Shown piece after piece: positions 33,935 through 45,500 of a stretch of DNA of 64,000 bases; position 1 is the first letter of the stretch, and each line of letters opens with the position of its first letter. The DNA lies in NCBI GenBank assembly GCA_037976565.1, contig CP137673.1:7651202-7715201 (forward strand), given 5' to 3'. The notes under the pieces are model-generated. The model was not told the origin of the DNA, ran no database searches, and saw only the letters and a program-made list of their open reading frames with translations. The stretch is from Mesocentrotus franciscanus. Its lineage: Eukaryota; Echinodermata; Echinoidea; Camarodonta; Strongylocentrotidae. The position numbers and the translations under genes were made by a program.

Positions 33935-34320
33935 AGTACCGAAGCTGTGACGTCATAAAAATATATTTTTGGAATTTCTCAATTTTTTCTTCATTTTCCG
34001 AAAGAGCATCAAAAATAATGTCCAAATGTTGAAAACCAATTGAATATGTAAAGTATTGGCTGAGATATGACCATCTGAATAAATAGATTGCCTATGGGAA
34101 CTCAGTGTTATATTGCTCTGGCTCCTAATGTTATGAACCAGAGCAATATAACACTGAGTTCCCATATTTTTATTCAGATGGTCATATCTCGGCCAATACT
34201 TAACCTATCCAATTGGTTTTCGACATTTGGACATTATTTTTGGTGGTCTTTCGGAAAATGAAGAAAAAATTGAGAAATTCCAAAAATAGATTTTTGATGA
34301 CGTCACACTTCACCCCTCTA
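33935..34320. mobile_element. Palindromic hairpin MITE inserted in the TRIM gene
   Basis: About 385 bp are nearly one complete inverted repeat. The left half (TGTGACGTCAT…TTTTTGGAATTTCTCAATTT…TATATTGCTCTGG) returns as its reverse complement in the right half, centred near 34125. Comparison with the paralogue gives the empty site, GTCATAG|ACTCGTAC, now separated. The flanks show CATAG / TATAG, so a TA or ATAG target duplication is likely (Tc1/mariner-like if TA). Reading into it gives the TRIM open frame its last 39 codons and stop. Confidence 0.8.
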
Positions 34321-35909
34321 TAGACTCGTACTCTGCTGGGAGTATTGTTGCAAGAACTTGAGACGATCACGCCTGACTTGGTTGCAATGGCTTGGAATGG
34401 TTTTTCCACTGTTGCAATTGAGTGCTTTCTTGTGCTTCCAGTAGGATCAAAGATATGAATCCGATTATTTCTGTTCGCTGCTATGATTTCATTCTCAGAG
34501 CTAACAGTTATATATGGGAGTGAAGATCCTGTTTCATTTGAGATTGTTTTTGTTGATATGCACGACCAGTCTTTAGCACTGAAGAAATTTATTATCCTTT
34601 GATCTCTTGACACCACAATGGTTGAATTGCTTTGATGGGCGATGTCATAGAGATATACATTTCTTTGTGTACATCTTTGCACGCTTCCATTGATTTCCAC
34701 TTTATCAGCATCATGCCTGCTACTACTATATCCAACAAGAATCGAATCCTCAGATAGTAGCGTTATGCCACTCATTGGCCATGGTAGGTCCACCATTTTT
34801 CCTATTGCTAATGGAGGAATTGACACATGACCAAGATCAAGTAGCGTATTGCCTGCTGGTATTAGTAGTGTCGCTCTAGTACGTGCCATTAAGTCGGTTA
34901 CAGATGCCTTATCAATAGCTTCCTCCAAGAGACCTTCTAGTTCGTTGGAGATTAATGAGTGCGCTGTCTGACTGTCTTTCTCTAAATGTCTCAACCTTCC
35001 GTTGGCAACGAGGCTCACAGAACTTGAAATAGCCTTGATCTTCTGTCGATGACCAGACTTCAAGGCATCCAGTTCTTTGTCACAATTCTCTTGCAGTAGC
35101 TGTGTTTCTGTGATAAGCAACCGCTTATTCTCTTTTAGTTTGCCAAGTTTTCCCATGAATGACTCTTCTATGTTACCTTGCAGCTTTTGGATAGCGGTGT
35201 AGATTTCTTGGCGTTTGGATTCAATGTCCTGGATATGTTTCTCGAACTCGTTTTTTCTGTCGTTACTGCGCTTGACGATGTCATCCACTTTCTGCTGAAT
35301 TTCCCTCTCCACGTCGGCCTGATTTTTTATGTTGTGATCACGATGATTAACAATCATGCACTTCAGACATAGATATACTTTGCAATTTTCGCAGAAAAGA
35401 TCCTTGTTTTCGTGCTTGTGCACCGAACACTTGTTTGTGACTTGCCCGATACTTCCAGTTCCTTCCACGACGTCTTTCATGGACACAACCTGATGTCCCT
35501 TGAAGAACGATGTCAGATGACCATGACCGAAGTCACAATTGGCGCACATGTAATTGCCACACTCGTAGCAGAAGGATACAGCATCTCCCTGGAGCTCACA
35601 AGCAGTGCACTTCGGTTGACCTTCCAGAACAGCATTTATCCCACCATGTGAGCTGTGGTATTCTTCTACCAAGCCTTTGACGGTGAAGTTTGCGGGTAGA
35701 CCAGTGACTCGACTTTCATCCAACTTGGTGACTTTCCTGCAGAGAGAACACACCATGTGATCTAGGTCTCGATGGGCGGCATCATACCTCTCTAAACACT
35801 GCTTGCAGAACGTATGTCCACATATCAACATGGAAGCATTATCAAACACGTCCAGGCACAAAGGACACAATATATTTTGAGAAGCTGCCTCTTCTGCCTT
35901 TTCAGCCAT
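34200..35909 (-). CDS. TRIM-family RING/B-box protein, C-terminus truncated by a MITE
   Basis: Single-exon frame of 569 codons from ATG at 35909. RING-HC is complete: C15, C18, C30, H32, C35, C38, C54, C57. A first B-box-like zinc motif spans about residues 101-140 (C101, C104, C114/C117, C122, C125, H129/H139). A standard B-box 2 spans 161-192 (C161, H164, C173/C176, C181, C184, H189, H192). A long heptad-rich coiled coil follows at about 195-320, then a beta-propeller-like region at about 345-530. Such proteins usually act as cytoplasmic E3 ubiquitin ligases that dimerise through the coiled coil; substrate and partner are unknown here. The last 39 residues after RVY (residue 530) come from the hairpin MITE. 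The paralogue at 56.4 kb keeps about 100 further residues. The protein may still be expressed without its final blades, or the gene may be dying. Confidence 0.85.
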   Translation of the reverse strand: MAEKAEEAASQNILCPLCLDVFDNASMLICGHTFCKQCLERYDAAHRDLDHMVCSLCRKVTKLDESRVTGLPANFTVKGLVEEYHSSHGGINAVLEGQPKCTACELQGDAVSFCYECGNYMCANCDFGHGHLTSFFKGHQVVSMKDVVEGTGSIGQVTNKCSVHKHENKDLFCENCKVYLCLKCMIVNHRDHNIKNQADVEREIQQKVDDIVKRSNDRKNEFEKHIQDIESKRQEIYTAIQKLQGNIEESFMGKLGKLKENKRLLITETQLLQENCDKELDALKSGHRQKIKAISSSVSLVANGRLRHLEKDSQTAHSLISNELEGLLEEAIDKASVTDLMARTRATLLIPAGNTLLDLGHVSIPPLAIGKMVDLPWPMSGITLLSEDSILVGYSSSRHDADKVEINGSVQRCTQRNVYLYDIAHQSNSTIVVSRDQRIINFFSAKDWSCISTKTISNETGSSLPYITVSSENEIIAANRNNRIHIFDPTGSTRKHSIATVEKPFQAIATKSGVIVSSSCNNTPSRVRVYRGVKCDVIKNLFLEFLNFFFIFRKTTKNNVQMSKTNWIG

Positions 35910-36070
35910 GACGCAGATTAGTCAATGTATTTCCACCAAAGTACATGTACATCTAATGCCTAATGGTTCGGCCAGATCCAAAAAAAAAACGTAACCAGTA
36001 CCAGCCATCAGCAGTCGACAATGTCAAATGTGTGTCATTGAATGGATCCGCCTTTATTCAATAGACAGGG
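35910..36070 (-). promoter_or_regulatory. Conserved 5' flank shared by both TRIM copies
   Basis: GACGCAGATTARTCA… directly upstream of the start codon, then AATGGTTCGRCCAGATCCAA, AACCAGTACCAGCCAT and TTGAATGGATCCGCC, occur in the same order upstream of the paralogue (58291-58405). The duplication therefore included about 120-160 bp of 5' flank or UTR. No TATA box was identified. Confidence 0.5.
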
Positions 36071-36130
36071 AAAATAAGAGATCCGCTCGTGGTTGAAAGT
36101 GGACTGCGCTCTGCCTTTAGCTCTGCATCT

Positions 36131-36290
36131 GGGAGGCGTTTCATCAACATTTGTCCACCGACAACTGTCAGCTCTGACTAAATTTGACCAATCAGAGGCC
36201 TGGAAAATAGTCGGTGACAATAAAATTGTCGGTGATAATGATATTAGTCGGTGAAAACCACCGACTAATTGTTTCATGAAACGCCCCCCT
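36131..36290. mobile_element. GCGTTTCAT…ATGAAACGC MITE (copy 1)
   Basis: Ends GGGAGGCGTTTCATCAAC and GTTTCATGAAACGCCCCCCT are inverted. ATCTGG on both sides may be a target duplication. The interior contains inverted ACCGACAA/TTGTCGGTG motifs and a CCAATCAGAGGCC segment. Related ends occur at 47965-48116. Confidence 0.6.
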
Positions 36291-36519
36291 GATCTGGCGA
36301 ACACAAATTACGCTCCAATTACGGTATCCTCAAAAAATCAAACAATAAAAGGAAAGACGCGTTTTCCCTGAAATTATTATGAAGAATTGCTGTTATTTGT
36401 GATAACTGTCAACACACGAGTCAGTCGTAAAGTTTACGTTAACAGATATCATTCACATATATTGTTTAAACATGTCAATACGACAAAAAAAGATATTGTG
36501 TATTTCAAACCTAGAATAA

Positions 36520-39500
36520 TTAAGTTCAAGTTTATTTCCACATCTGTTTTTAGAAAACACAAGTACAATTTATATGCATATATACAATAACAAACGTTAA
36601 AATGAAACATCTTCAATTTAAATCATAATGTGGTGGGAAAAACAGAGGCCAAGGGCCTATCGAGGTTATTCCCAAAGATATTAAAATTTACATAAAAAGT
36701 TTCTTCAATATACTAAAAACGAGATAAAAATACAGAAATTAAAATAACACAAAACATCAATATATAGAATTAAACCAGACAAATCCATTACAAAAAAAAA
36801 AAAAAACGAAAAACAAAAAAGGCATTTATGTAAAAAATAATCTTAGTTATACATATTCATTTACAAGATATTTCTTAAGCTTTCTTTTGAAAATTGACAC
36901 TGTTGGGCTTATTTGAAGTTCTTGAGGCAATTTGTTCCATAATTTTGGTCCGGCAAAAATAATTGTTGTTCTTGAGAAATCGTAAGTAAACATTGGTAGG
37001 TGAAATAGATTTGATTGACGAGTTTCATAATTACTCACATTTCTATTACATATAAAACTATCATCTAAGAACTTTGGAAGTATGTTTTTAGAGTAAGAAA
37101 ACATAAAGATACCAATCTGTTGCTTATGTATATCATAAATTGTTAATAAACTATGTTTTTTAAATACAGGAGCAGTGTGGGAGAAAGGATGTAAGTGAAA
37201 TATAATTCGTATTGCACGTTTCTGAAGAATTAAAATTCGATTTAAATGAGTTCTAGCACAGTCTCCCCACACTATAGTACAGTAGATGAGATAGGGTAGA
37301 ATCATGGTATTATACAGATTAAGAAGAATATTAAATGGTACAATTTTTTTAAATTCTGTTCATTGCACCAATAGCTTTAGATATTTGACATGATACATAA
37401 TGTACATGTTCTTTCCAAGTCAGTTTGTTGTCAATTCTTACTCCTTAAAAAGTTGTAGAATTTACTATCGATATTATTTGTTGGTTGACACATATTTTCA
37501 TACAGGATAAATCAATATTTTAGTTTTATTGGCTGAAATAACATACAGCATGTTTTTTGTGCATTCAATTTTAATTTATTTGCTTTAAACCATGTATCAA
37601 TTTTTTTAAGTTCCGTATTAATAGTAGTACACAATGTATCAATATTTTTACCAGACAAAAATAAACTTGTATCATCTGCAAAAATTATCGACTGTAAAAT
37701 ATCACTTACGAATTGAATATCATTAATATATAACAAAAACAATAACGGACCCAATACTGACCCCTGAGGGACACCAAATGGGTTTTTGCAATTTCGGAGG
37801 ATAAATTATTTACACATACATATTGCACTCTATTATTTAAATAACTGGAAAACCACTTATATAAGTACAGTACCCCAAATACCATAGAATTGCAATTTTG
37901 GTAATAATATTTAATGACTTATACAATCAAATGCCTTGGTAAGATCTAGAAATATACCAATAACAACTTTTTTTATCTTCAAATGATTTAGCAATAATAT
38001 TCGTAAATCCAAAAGAGCCATATATGTACTGTAATTTTGTCTAAACCCATACTGTTTATGGTATAATATATCTCTTTTACACAAGAAGGAAAATAGACGA
38101 CTATAAACTAGTTTTTCAAAGACTTTTGAGAAAGTAGATAAAATTGATATCGGTCTATAATTATTTAAAATATGTTTATCTCCTTTTTTGTACACAGGAA
38201 TCACCTTAGCCTTCTTGAGAGCAGTAGGAAAGACACCAACTTGTAAAGACATATTGAATAAATTACAAAGCGGTATAACAAATGTAGCAATAGATTTCTT
38301 TAGAACGGCAATATTTACATCATCATATCCTGGGGTTTTACATGATTCAAGTTTTTTAACAATTTCTATTATTTCAGAGATCTCAACTGGTTTCATAAAT
38401 ATAGACTTTGAAAGGTCCCTTTTAGGTAAAAAATGCAAGAAATCAACGGAGGCATCAGGAATACTAATTACAGTGTCCCTACCGATAGTGCTAAAAAATT
38501 TATTAAATGCTTGGACAATGGCCTGTTTATCTTGTATCTGTCTACCATTTAGTTCAATAAAATCACATTGCATTTTTTCCCGAGCTTTCATTAAAATATC
38601 ATTTATGGTTTTCCAAGTTGCCTTAAAGGTACTATGTCCCATTTGCAGGCCAAAAAAATGAAAAGGTTAAATTCCAATGGCATTTGAAAGACAATACTAA
38701 TTTAGAACTTCCCTCCAAAAAGGGGGGCTTGAAAATGTCTTTAAGTGGGAAAATAACGACTATTAGTTGTCGAATCGACTTAGGAGCTATAGAGCCAAGA
38801 AGTAATAGTCTGATTTTTCAGACCATTGTACCGAACACTCCAGCAAAGCATAGAGAGTCAATACTGCGTATGGACCTCTATATAGCGCTGTACCATGTGC
38901 TAATACTAGTAATAGGCAGCAATTTCACACGTGAATAGTCAATAGACTTATAATACACAAATGCACACAATCATGCCGATAAAACTGTAAGCAAGTTTGA
39001 CAGTGGACTCACGATTTTTATTTTTAAATTATTCTTTCTAACATCGGTGAGTTGAAAAAATTGTATTTTACTGCTATTTAGGTGTCATCAATTGTCACTA
39101 AAGTACCGATTTTGAGTGAAATCAGTTTAATTTTGTACAGTGGTGTTTGAAATGTTGAGATCAATAAAACAGGTTTTAATACACAGCCAGGATAGCGATG
39201 CAGCTATGTGTGGTACCGAATGGTTGTACGTTTTATGCTGGGCAAAGATTCAATCAGTTTAATTTTGGCCATTACAAGAAGTTGGGTTATTGATGTAGAC
39301 AAATGCTCATGTACCCTTTACAGCTCATTTTATGTATGTTATTACCAAAGATGAAAAGAGCCAGTCAGTCACTCAATAGTGTCTGACAGTAAAGTCTAGC
39401 AAGTAAACGGGTTTCCTTGCATAATTTGAATATTAGGACACTGATAACGTTTAAATTTCACAGATAGGACATACATGACATATTCATAATTCCTGCAAAG

Positions 39501-40770
39501 TTCTACATAATTTGATGTTGGCTGCAAAAGGGACATAGTATCTTTAATATTACTTTTGACACGTTTAAATCTAGAAAAATAATATTCTCGTTTACATTTT
39601 CGTATCTCACTGTTTACTACATTTGTATAACACGAGTATACATTTTTCCGATAAGAAGATGGATTTTTGATGTATTTCCGAAATAAAACATTTTTCTTTT
39701 TGCACATTTTTTTAAGTTCAGCATCAAACCAAGGCTTTTGTTGTCTCTGTTTTATTTTCATTTTTTGAAATGGAAAGCATTTGTTGTAAGTTTCAAGAAA
39801 ATATTTCATAAAAACATCAAAAACACTGTTAACATAATCAAATTTTAAAATCTCATCCCAGTTTGTCATAAATAGCCTTTCACAGAATATAGAAATATTT
39901 GAGTCATTTATTGCACGCTTGTATATTGCATCAGGATCATCATCATCAATGAGAAATTGCAATTGACAAAAAATAGAGAGATGATCACTCACATCAGTGA
40001 GGAGTATCCCAGCATTTATATTATTTTCAGGTCTATTTGTAAATATATTATCTATGAGGGTGACAGACTGTGTAGTTATTCTTGTAGGTTTAAGAATCAA
40101 GGGAGCAAAAGAATAAGACTTTTAAATATCAATAAAACTATTTACATTGTTGCACGAAGTAACCTTTAATAAGTCTAGATTAAAATCGCCACTTAAAATA
40201 CATTCTTTCTCCTCTTTTGTCACTTTATGTAGTGGTAATTCTAATGCATTTTAAAAAAAAAGGAACTGATTGAGCAGGTGGTCTATAGAAGATGGCAAGA
40301 ATTTTATTTGAATATTTACAATATATTTCAATAAAAAGAACTTCAATGAAGTCATTAAAAATATCAAGATCTGAACGTCTTCTAAATTTCAAGCCAGTCT
40401 CTATATAAAAACCTATTCCTCCACCACGTTTCTCGGCTCTCCCTTTTCCAACAAACTGATAACCATTTATGTTTACACATTCCTCATTTTTTAAACCAAC
40501 TTTCAGATACTGCTATTATAGAAAATGGACATTTGATTTCCGATAAAACACATTCAAGACCGTCAATATTCTTCTTTAAACTTCTACAATTAAAATGAGC
40601 AACGGTTAAAAATTTCTCTTTGGAATTTGAATCATGAATTTTCTTATTATAGTCTGATGTTGTATAGTAATATGTATTTAGACCAAAATCATCTTCCAGA
40701 GCCCGAAAGGAAACTAAGTGATCCTTACAAACATGACATGTAATATTATTTATAGTGTGTGTACTCAATT
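36520..40770 (-). pseudogene. Near full-length CR1/Jockey-group LINE, decayed and interrupted
   Basis: Read on the minus strand, the parts come in order. The N-terminal endonuclease part is at 40768-40484 (LTVAHFNCRSLKKNIDGLE, IIAVSESWF). The endonuclease C-terminal part and linker are at 40100-39550 (TLIDNIFTNRP, TDVSDHLSIF, KPWFDAELKKMCKKKN). RT follows at 38625-37911 (KVIPVYKKGDKHILNNYRPI, FLDLTKAFDCISH) and 37754-37512 (GPLLFLLYINDIQF, the catalytic FADDTSLFLSGKN). The C-terminal tail is at 37305-36847 (GPKLWNKLPQELQ). The 3' end is at TTCAAGTTTATTTCC near 36530. Stops and frameshifts separate the blocks, and a 917-bp TTAA element interrupts the linker at 38627-39543. No ORF1 was recognised. 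Confidence 0.85.
38627..39543. mobile_element. TTAA-type element (family A, copy 2, 917 bp) inside the LINE
   Basis: TTAA at 38623-38626 and 39544-39547. Ends AGGTACTATGTCCCATTTGC and GCAAAAGGGACATAGTATCT. It splits the LINE reading frame between the endonuclease linker and the RT, so it inserted after the LINE. It is 2.4 times longer than the 29960 copy but has no recognisable transposase. Both copies share the terminal ~150 bp on either side. Confidence 0.85.
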
Positions 40771-41040
40771 TCTATAATTTGTGAGAATAACTTGAAATTC
40801 GATGAGCTTGCATGGTCACAAATGCGACTTTTCTTTCAGCCTTGCTGTAACACACTTCGACATTTCAATTTATTAATATATAAAATTAAATTTACAAATT
40901 TTTACTTTCAACTGATGTATCTCACGCCTTGCTGGAACAATCTTTAATTGAATTTGACATAAATCTTCGTTAATTGCTGCGACCATTTCCAAAAAGTAAA
41001 CTCCACCGGCAACAATTTGCCACTCATTTAACATGCTTAA

Positions 41041-41520
41041 CAGGTAATGCAAAGTTTTGGGAAATTTTGAAAATTGGATGGAAAGTAATTTTTAAAATTT
41101 TGATATATTTGGATGCCCCTGTGGATGTATTGTAAGCGCTCGAAGGTTTAGCCCCTAAAACACTTCTGCTTTCGAGAAACTTGAATAATCAAAATTTAAA
41201 TATTTCAAATAGTGCCTAAGGCCATTCCATGGTAGCTGCAACCATGAAAATCTCAAAATATGCAGTTCTGATTTATAATTTCCAAGCGGGAATAGCAAAT
41301 AGGTTGATTGTATAGTCAACTAACATTGTTTTAAAGCTAAGGTAATATCGGTCTTGAGAAGAAGCTATATACAACATACTGAGAGTTTATTATTTACAAT
41401 TTCATCACTTTAGACTCGATTTCAACCGTGACAACGAAAGTAAAATCGCATATGCTTCCAATATGTTCATTTGAACCAAATTCACGACCCCATATACCAA
41501 AATTTTGTATTATATTACCT
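41041..41520. mobile_element. TTAA-type MITE (family B, copy 2)
   Basis: TTAA at 41037-41040 and 41521-41524 flank 480 bp that begin CAGGTAATGCAAAGTTTTGG and end CCAAAATTTTGTATTATATTACCT. The interior matches the 308-bp copy at 24061 in reverse complement (GACTYGATTTCAACC, TTTTAAAGCTAA, CGACCCCATAYACCAAAA). Confidence 0.75.
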
Positions 41521-41529
41521 TTAATAAGT

Positions 41530-42650
41530 AAAGCGCGTGGTCGGAGCGAATGGGGCGTGTTTAATCCATCCCCTGACACACGTCAAAATTTCAATGGCCG
41601 CAGAATCTAAAGAAGATTTCCGTCAAAATATAAAGTAAATGAAGATTGTTCCTAGACTTGACATATATCAGTTGAAAGTAGAAATAGCCTATAAGGCTTT
41701 CATTTCATGTAGTAATCTAAGAAAACGAAATTTCGAGGTGAGTCCCAGATCGGCTTGTAAATGGACATGTTTTTGTACAATTTCACCCAAATTAAGAAAT
41801 ATCTTTATAAAATTTGACGATAAATCCCACATTTCTAAAAGATTGGTCCGAGGCGAGACATATATAAGCTAAAAGAGAAATTCCTATACTTTCACCTCCT
41901 GTAACAACCTAAGGAATAGAAATTTTGACCATTATCACAGGAGGGATTGAACTCGACCACCCGCTAAAGCTCTCAGTACGCGCATGACTTATTCAATTTG
42001 TCGGAGGTGACCTTTACAGATGAGGCTAATATAACACTGCCTGCCTTTCATTTCAAGAGAAAACCTATACAAAAAACAACCTAAATATCAAATTGCGATG
42101 CAGATTTCCTCAAGACTACGACTAATTTCTTTTTACAAATTTATTGACATTGAACAAATTGCATTAATTGGTAGTAATGACTCTTAAGCAAGATATATTG
42201 TCCATAATAACTCAATCTTTACCTAAATTAACAATATAACTAGGATTATAAGTAAGTCAATGAGTAGATCAATATTATGTATTTATGAAGAAGAAATGAA
42301 ACAACATCCACATTATCCTAACATTTTTCTTATACATATTGTTTTAATTCTGTTGGGCGTCTTCAAAGACACCATCCAATCCTGTTACACGCAGTTCGTA
42401 TGGGACCTGCCTTAAAAGTTTGTTGATCTTTTGGGTCGCAGAGTTGTGGTCGCTTAAGTCAGCTCAGTTGACCATTTTAGCCCGCGACCAATAGGAAGGA
42501 GGATAGCCACCAATAATGCGGGCTGTAGTGTCTCCAAGTCGTCCAATCGAAAAGGAAAAAGACAATTTTGCACGTCTCGGCTGACGTTAACGGCAATAGG
42601 AGTAGGCCTACGAGATTATATGTGGATGTTTTTAAAACTATCTTTTAACA
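41530..42650. other. Non-coding, nothing recognised
   Basis: No credible gene. Short frames have no motif. Confidence 0.45.
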
Positions 42651-42654
42651 ACTA

Positions 42655-43340
42655 AATAATGATCTACACCATTTTTAAGGTGAGATCTGACTCTTTACTC
42701 TCATATATGTCACATGCCAAAGCAACTTATCTGGGTCTTACTGTTCACATTGAATTTAGGGCTAAAACCGACAATTACGGGGTTTATCCGCACTATAACA
42801 ATAGCAAAAATGCGTTTTCAACTTTGATGGCTCTTAAAACTATTGTATGACATTTAAACTAAATAATGGCAAAAATGTGTTTTCAACTCTGATGGTTCTT
42901 AAAACTATTGTATGACATTTTAACTAAATAATGACCTACATTATTTTAAAGGTTAGATCTTACTCTTTACTCTCATATATGTCACATTCCTAAACAACTT
43001 GTCTATGTCTCATTGTTTTAGATTCATTTTAGGGCTAAAACCGGCATATCAGAAGGCTTATCAGCACAATACAGAAAATAATGGCCAACATACGTGTTCA
43101 ACTTTGATGGCTTCTAAAGCTATCGTATGACATTCTAACTATATAACAACCTACACCAGGTTAGATCTTATTCTTTTCATATATATCACATGCCGAAACA
43201 GCTTGTCTGGGTCTTATTGTTTTAGATTGTATAATAATGGCTCAAACAGGCATATAGGCCTACGGGGTTTATTCGGGGCATTACGAGAATTATATAATCA
43301 TGGAGAAAATGCGTTTAATGACACCAGAGATTTCTTATCG
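42655..43340 (+). repeat. Three tandem diverged ~240-280-bp units
   Basis: Each unit contains, in order, CTACACCA, GGTTAGATCTTACTCTTTAC, CATATATGTCACAT, CTTGTCTGGGTCTTAYTGTT, GGGCTAAAACCGGCA, ATGCGTTTTCAACTTTGATG and CTATTGTATGACATT. Starts are near 42658, 42925 and 43148. A short partial copy of the last block sits at 42865-42925. Confidence 0.75.
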
Positions 43341-43705
43341 ATCACGACTCTGCGATTAATGTTTTAATGTCAAATATTCGGGGTGGTATTTTCTCTTAAA
43401 GTATGATGTCGAGTAGCTATACAGAACGAAGGAAACAAAATCAGCTGTGCAAGACAGTTTACAACGTGTTGGAAGAGGAGAACGAACAGACCACAATTCC
43501 GAAGCAAAACTTCTGACAAAGTTGATGTCATTCTACTTGGGTCTATATGACCGAATCTCAATGTGGCGAGCAATCAGAGAAATGTGAGTATATTGATTAT
43601 TATAAAATAATACTAATGGTAATATTTGTTGTGTGTGTGTGCCTAATTCGTGGGGAAATATTTAGCGGCGACTCAGCCAGCCATTGAATAAGCGGGGGAA
43701 TAGTA

Positions 43706-43872
43706 TAGTAATAATGACTGCTATGAGAGGCCTAGTTGTTTTATTGCTCAAGGAGGTTACATCGTGCTATCACCCCGAGGCGTGCCGAGGGGTGATAGCA
43801 CGATGTAACCTCCCCGAGAGCCAAAAAAAAAAACAACTAGGCCTCGAATATTAAAGCAGTCATTATAACTTT
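43706..43872. repeat. Perfectly folding ~165-bp hairpin
   Basis: GGAGGTTACATCGTGCTATCACCCC is followed, after a 12-nt loop, by its exact reverse complement. Further out GAGGCCTAGTTGTTTT pairs with AAAACAACTAGGCCTC, and the outermost TAATGACTGCT pairs with AGCAGTCATTA. This is probably a small foldback MITE; no target duplication is clear. Confidence 0.75.
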
Positions 43873-43879
43873 TATATAC

Positions 43880-44600
43880 TGAAAACAGGATCATAGAATA
43901 CAAGGTCAATCATGGTAATCAAATCTGTGTTGATAAACTTAGGTAGCTCAGTTGGCCATTGAGATTGTACGCATTATAAGCCTATGCAGTTTACGCGCAT
44001 AGCGCGATCGTGCCAAATTGGTCAAACTAATCCCAAACTAATAAATTAAAAATCAAGATTCAAACCTTCATTGCTTGTGATCCTGAAGGTGATACTCAAA
44101 AATGAGGTGTCATATGAAAGAGCAGGTTTTCTCTATATTTCCAAAGGGCGTTATCTCGTCATTACATGTAGATCTAGGCCTAGCTACAATCGAGATCGGC
44201 GGTCGTCTACGCTGTACTGTATAGCAACCAAATAATCGCGGCACAAAAATGTATGGAATGCCGCGCGCTCCGCACAAACTAAGTAAGCCAATGGGGATCG
44301 CAGGATGATGAGGATGAGGGTAGAAACTTTTAACTAGGCCCTGTGGGCTCTAACTATTCCCCGTGAGTGGGTGTGAGTGGGGCATGGCTTGAAATCACGA
44401 CTCCAACTTCGACCAATCAAATGGCTAGATTTCTAAAGTGAGGTATATAATGCTATATATTTTTTTAAAATCAACATCCACCCCCACCCCCCCCACCCCC
44501 TTAAGCACCAGGGGAGGGGGCCCGTCTTCTTTTTTTAAAAACAAAAACAAGTATTTTTACCTGTTTTGGGGGCAGGAGGGCCCACCCCCTGGATCCGCCA
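43880..44600. other. Non-coding, with a hAT-like right tip at 44600
   Basis: Contains C-rich sequence (44470-44520) and, at 44581-44603, CCCCCTGGATCCGCCACTG, the inverse of the CAGTGGCGGATCCAGG tip found at 12081. The matching left end was not found. Confidence 0.45.
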
Positions 44601-44603
44601 CTG

Positions 44604-44720
44604 CTGGCAGGAATTAATTCTTTGAAAAGCTAGAGCGCTGACATGTAATGGCAGCCGTGCTAAAGCTGTATAGCACTATATATACAAGAACCCAATATCA
44701 TTATTATTATTATCATCAAC
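44604..44720 (+). repeat. SINE 3' part (same family as 59720-59865)
   Basis: GGCAGGAATTAATTCTTTGAAA … GCTAGAGCGCT … AATGGCAGCCGTGCTAAAGC … then a (TTA)n tail. The order matches the segment at 59720-59865. It is 5'-truncated by the hAT-like tip. Confidence 0.6.
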
Positions 44721-45054
44721 GGTATAAGGATTATTTTTAACAAGCCATTTACGTGCTTTTCATGATCCTTTAACTAGTTCCTTATATATGTTTGTATTTC
44801 GAATATTATATGAAATTGTTTTCATCTCGACGTGGAAATAAATGAATTAATAAATATGTTTAATTTACTAGGCATACTGCCTTACATTCGAACAATATTC
44901 AGACGATTGCGATACTCTGAAAATTAAAGCTTCATGATCAGCGTAAATATATTATAATTAAATAATTGAAAGCACGCTATAAACACTCAAACACTTTAAT
45001 TCATAGGACTAGGATGTTTGTAAATTATATAACTGACAGTAGTATGCCGCAACC

Positions 45055-45216
45055 ATGGCAACCCACGAGATACAATTGAAGAATATTAAAGACAGAGATC
45101 TTTTCGATCATGCAGCAGATTACTGGTCGACGGGTATGAGCTCCAAGGATGACCACCATGAGTACTCTGCTGGTCAGATCTGGGACGTCGTCAATGTCTT
45201 GCAGGAAGATGACAAG
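45055..45216 (+). pseudogene. First visible exon of a DUF4239-like membrane protein gene
   Basis: The ATG at 45055 sits in a good context (CAACCATGG). The frame runs 54 codons to the donor AAG|GTTAGA, giving MATHEIQLKNIKDRDLFDHA … IWDVVNVLQEDDK, with no membrane segment. It ends in phase 0, which matches the acceptor at 45885. The whole model is 45055-45216, 45885-46040, 46971-47081 and 47758-47832 joined to 52382-52537. The later exons look like the C-terminal half of the bestrophin-like DUF4239 family, so more N-terminal exons may lie upstream if this ATG is internal. An alternative donor (GTC|GTAAGT at 45249) would shift phase and is less likely. Confidence 0.55.
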
Positions 45217-45299
45217 GTTAGAGACCACTGTGATATACTACCATCGTCGTAAGTCTCTACCCACGTTCACCCATCACCACCCCTCCCCCCCCCGTCCCC

Positions 45300-45316
45300 C
45301 ATCTACCCCTCTCCTC

Positions 45317-45349
<33 letters not shown>

Positions 45350-45500
45350 GTTCTTATCTCTCTCTCTCTCTCACACACACTCTCTCTCTATCTCTCTCTC
45401 TCTTTTCTCCCTCTCTCTCTCTCTCTCTCTCTCGCTCTCACTCTCCCTTCCTCTCTCTTCCCCTCTCTCTCTGTATGTCTGTCTCTCTCTTTCATTCATT
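45300..45500 (+). repeat. CT-rich microsatellite in intron 1 of the DUF4239-like gene
   Basis: About 180 bases of (CT)n with CA and CCCT interruptions. Ser/Leu-rich plus-strand frames over it are artefacts. Confidence 0.9.
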
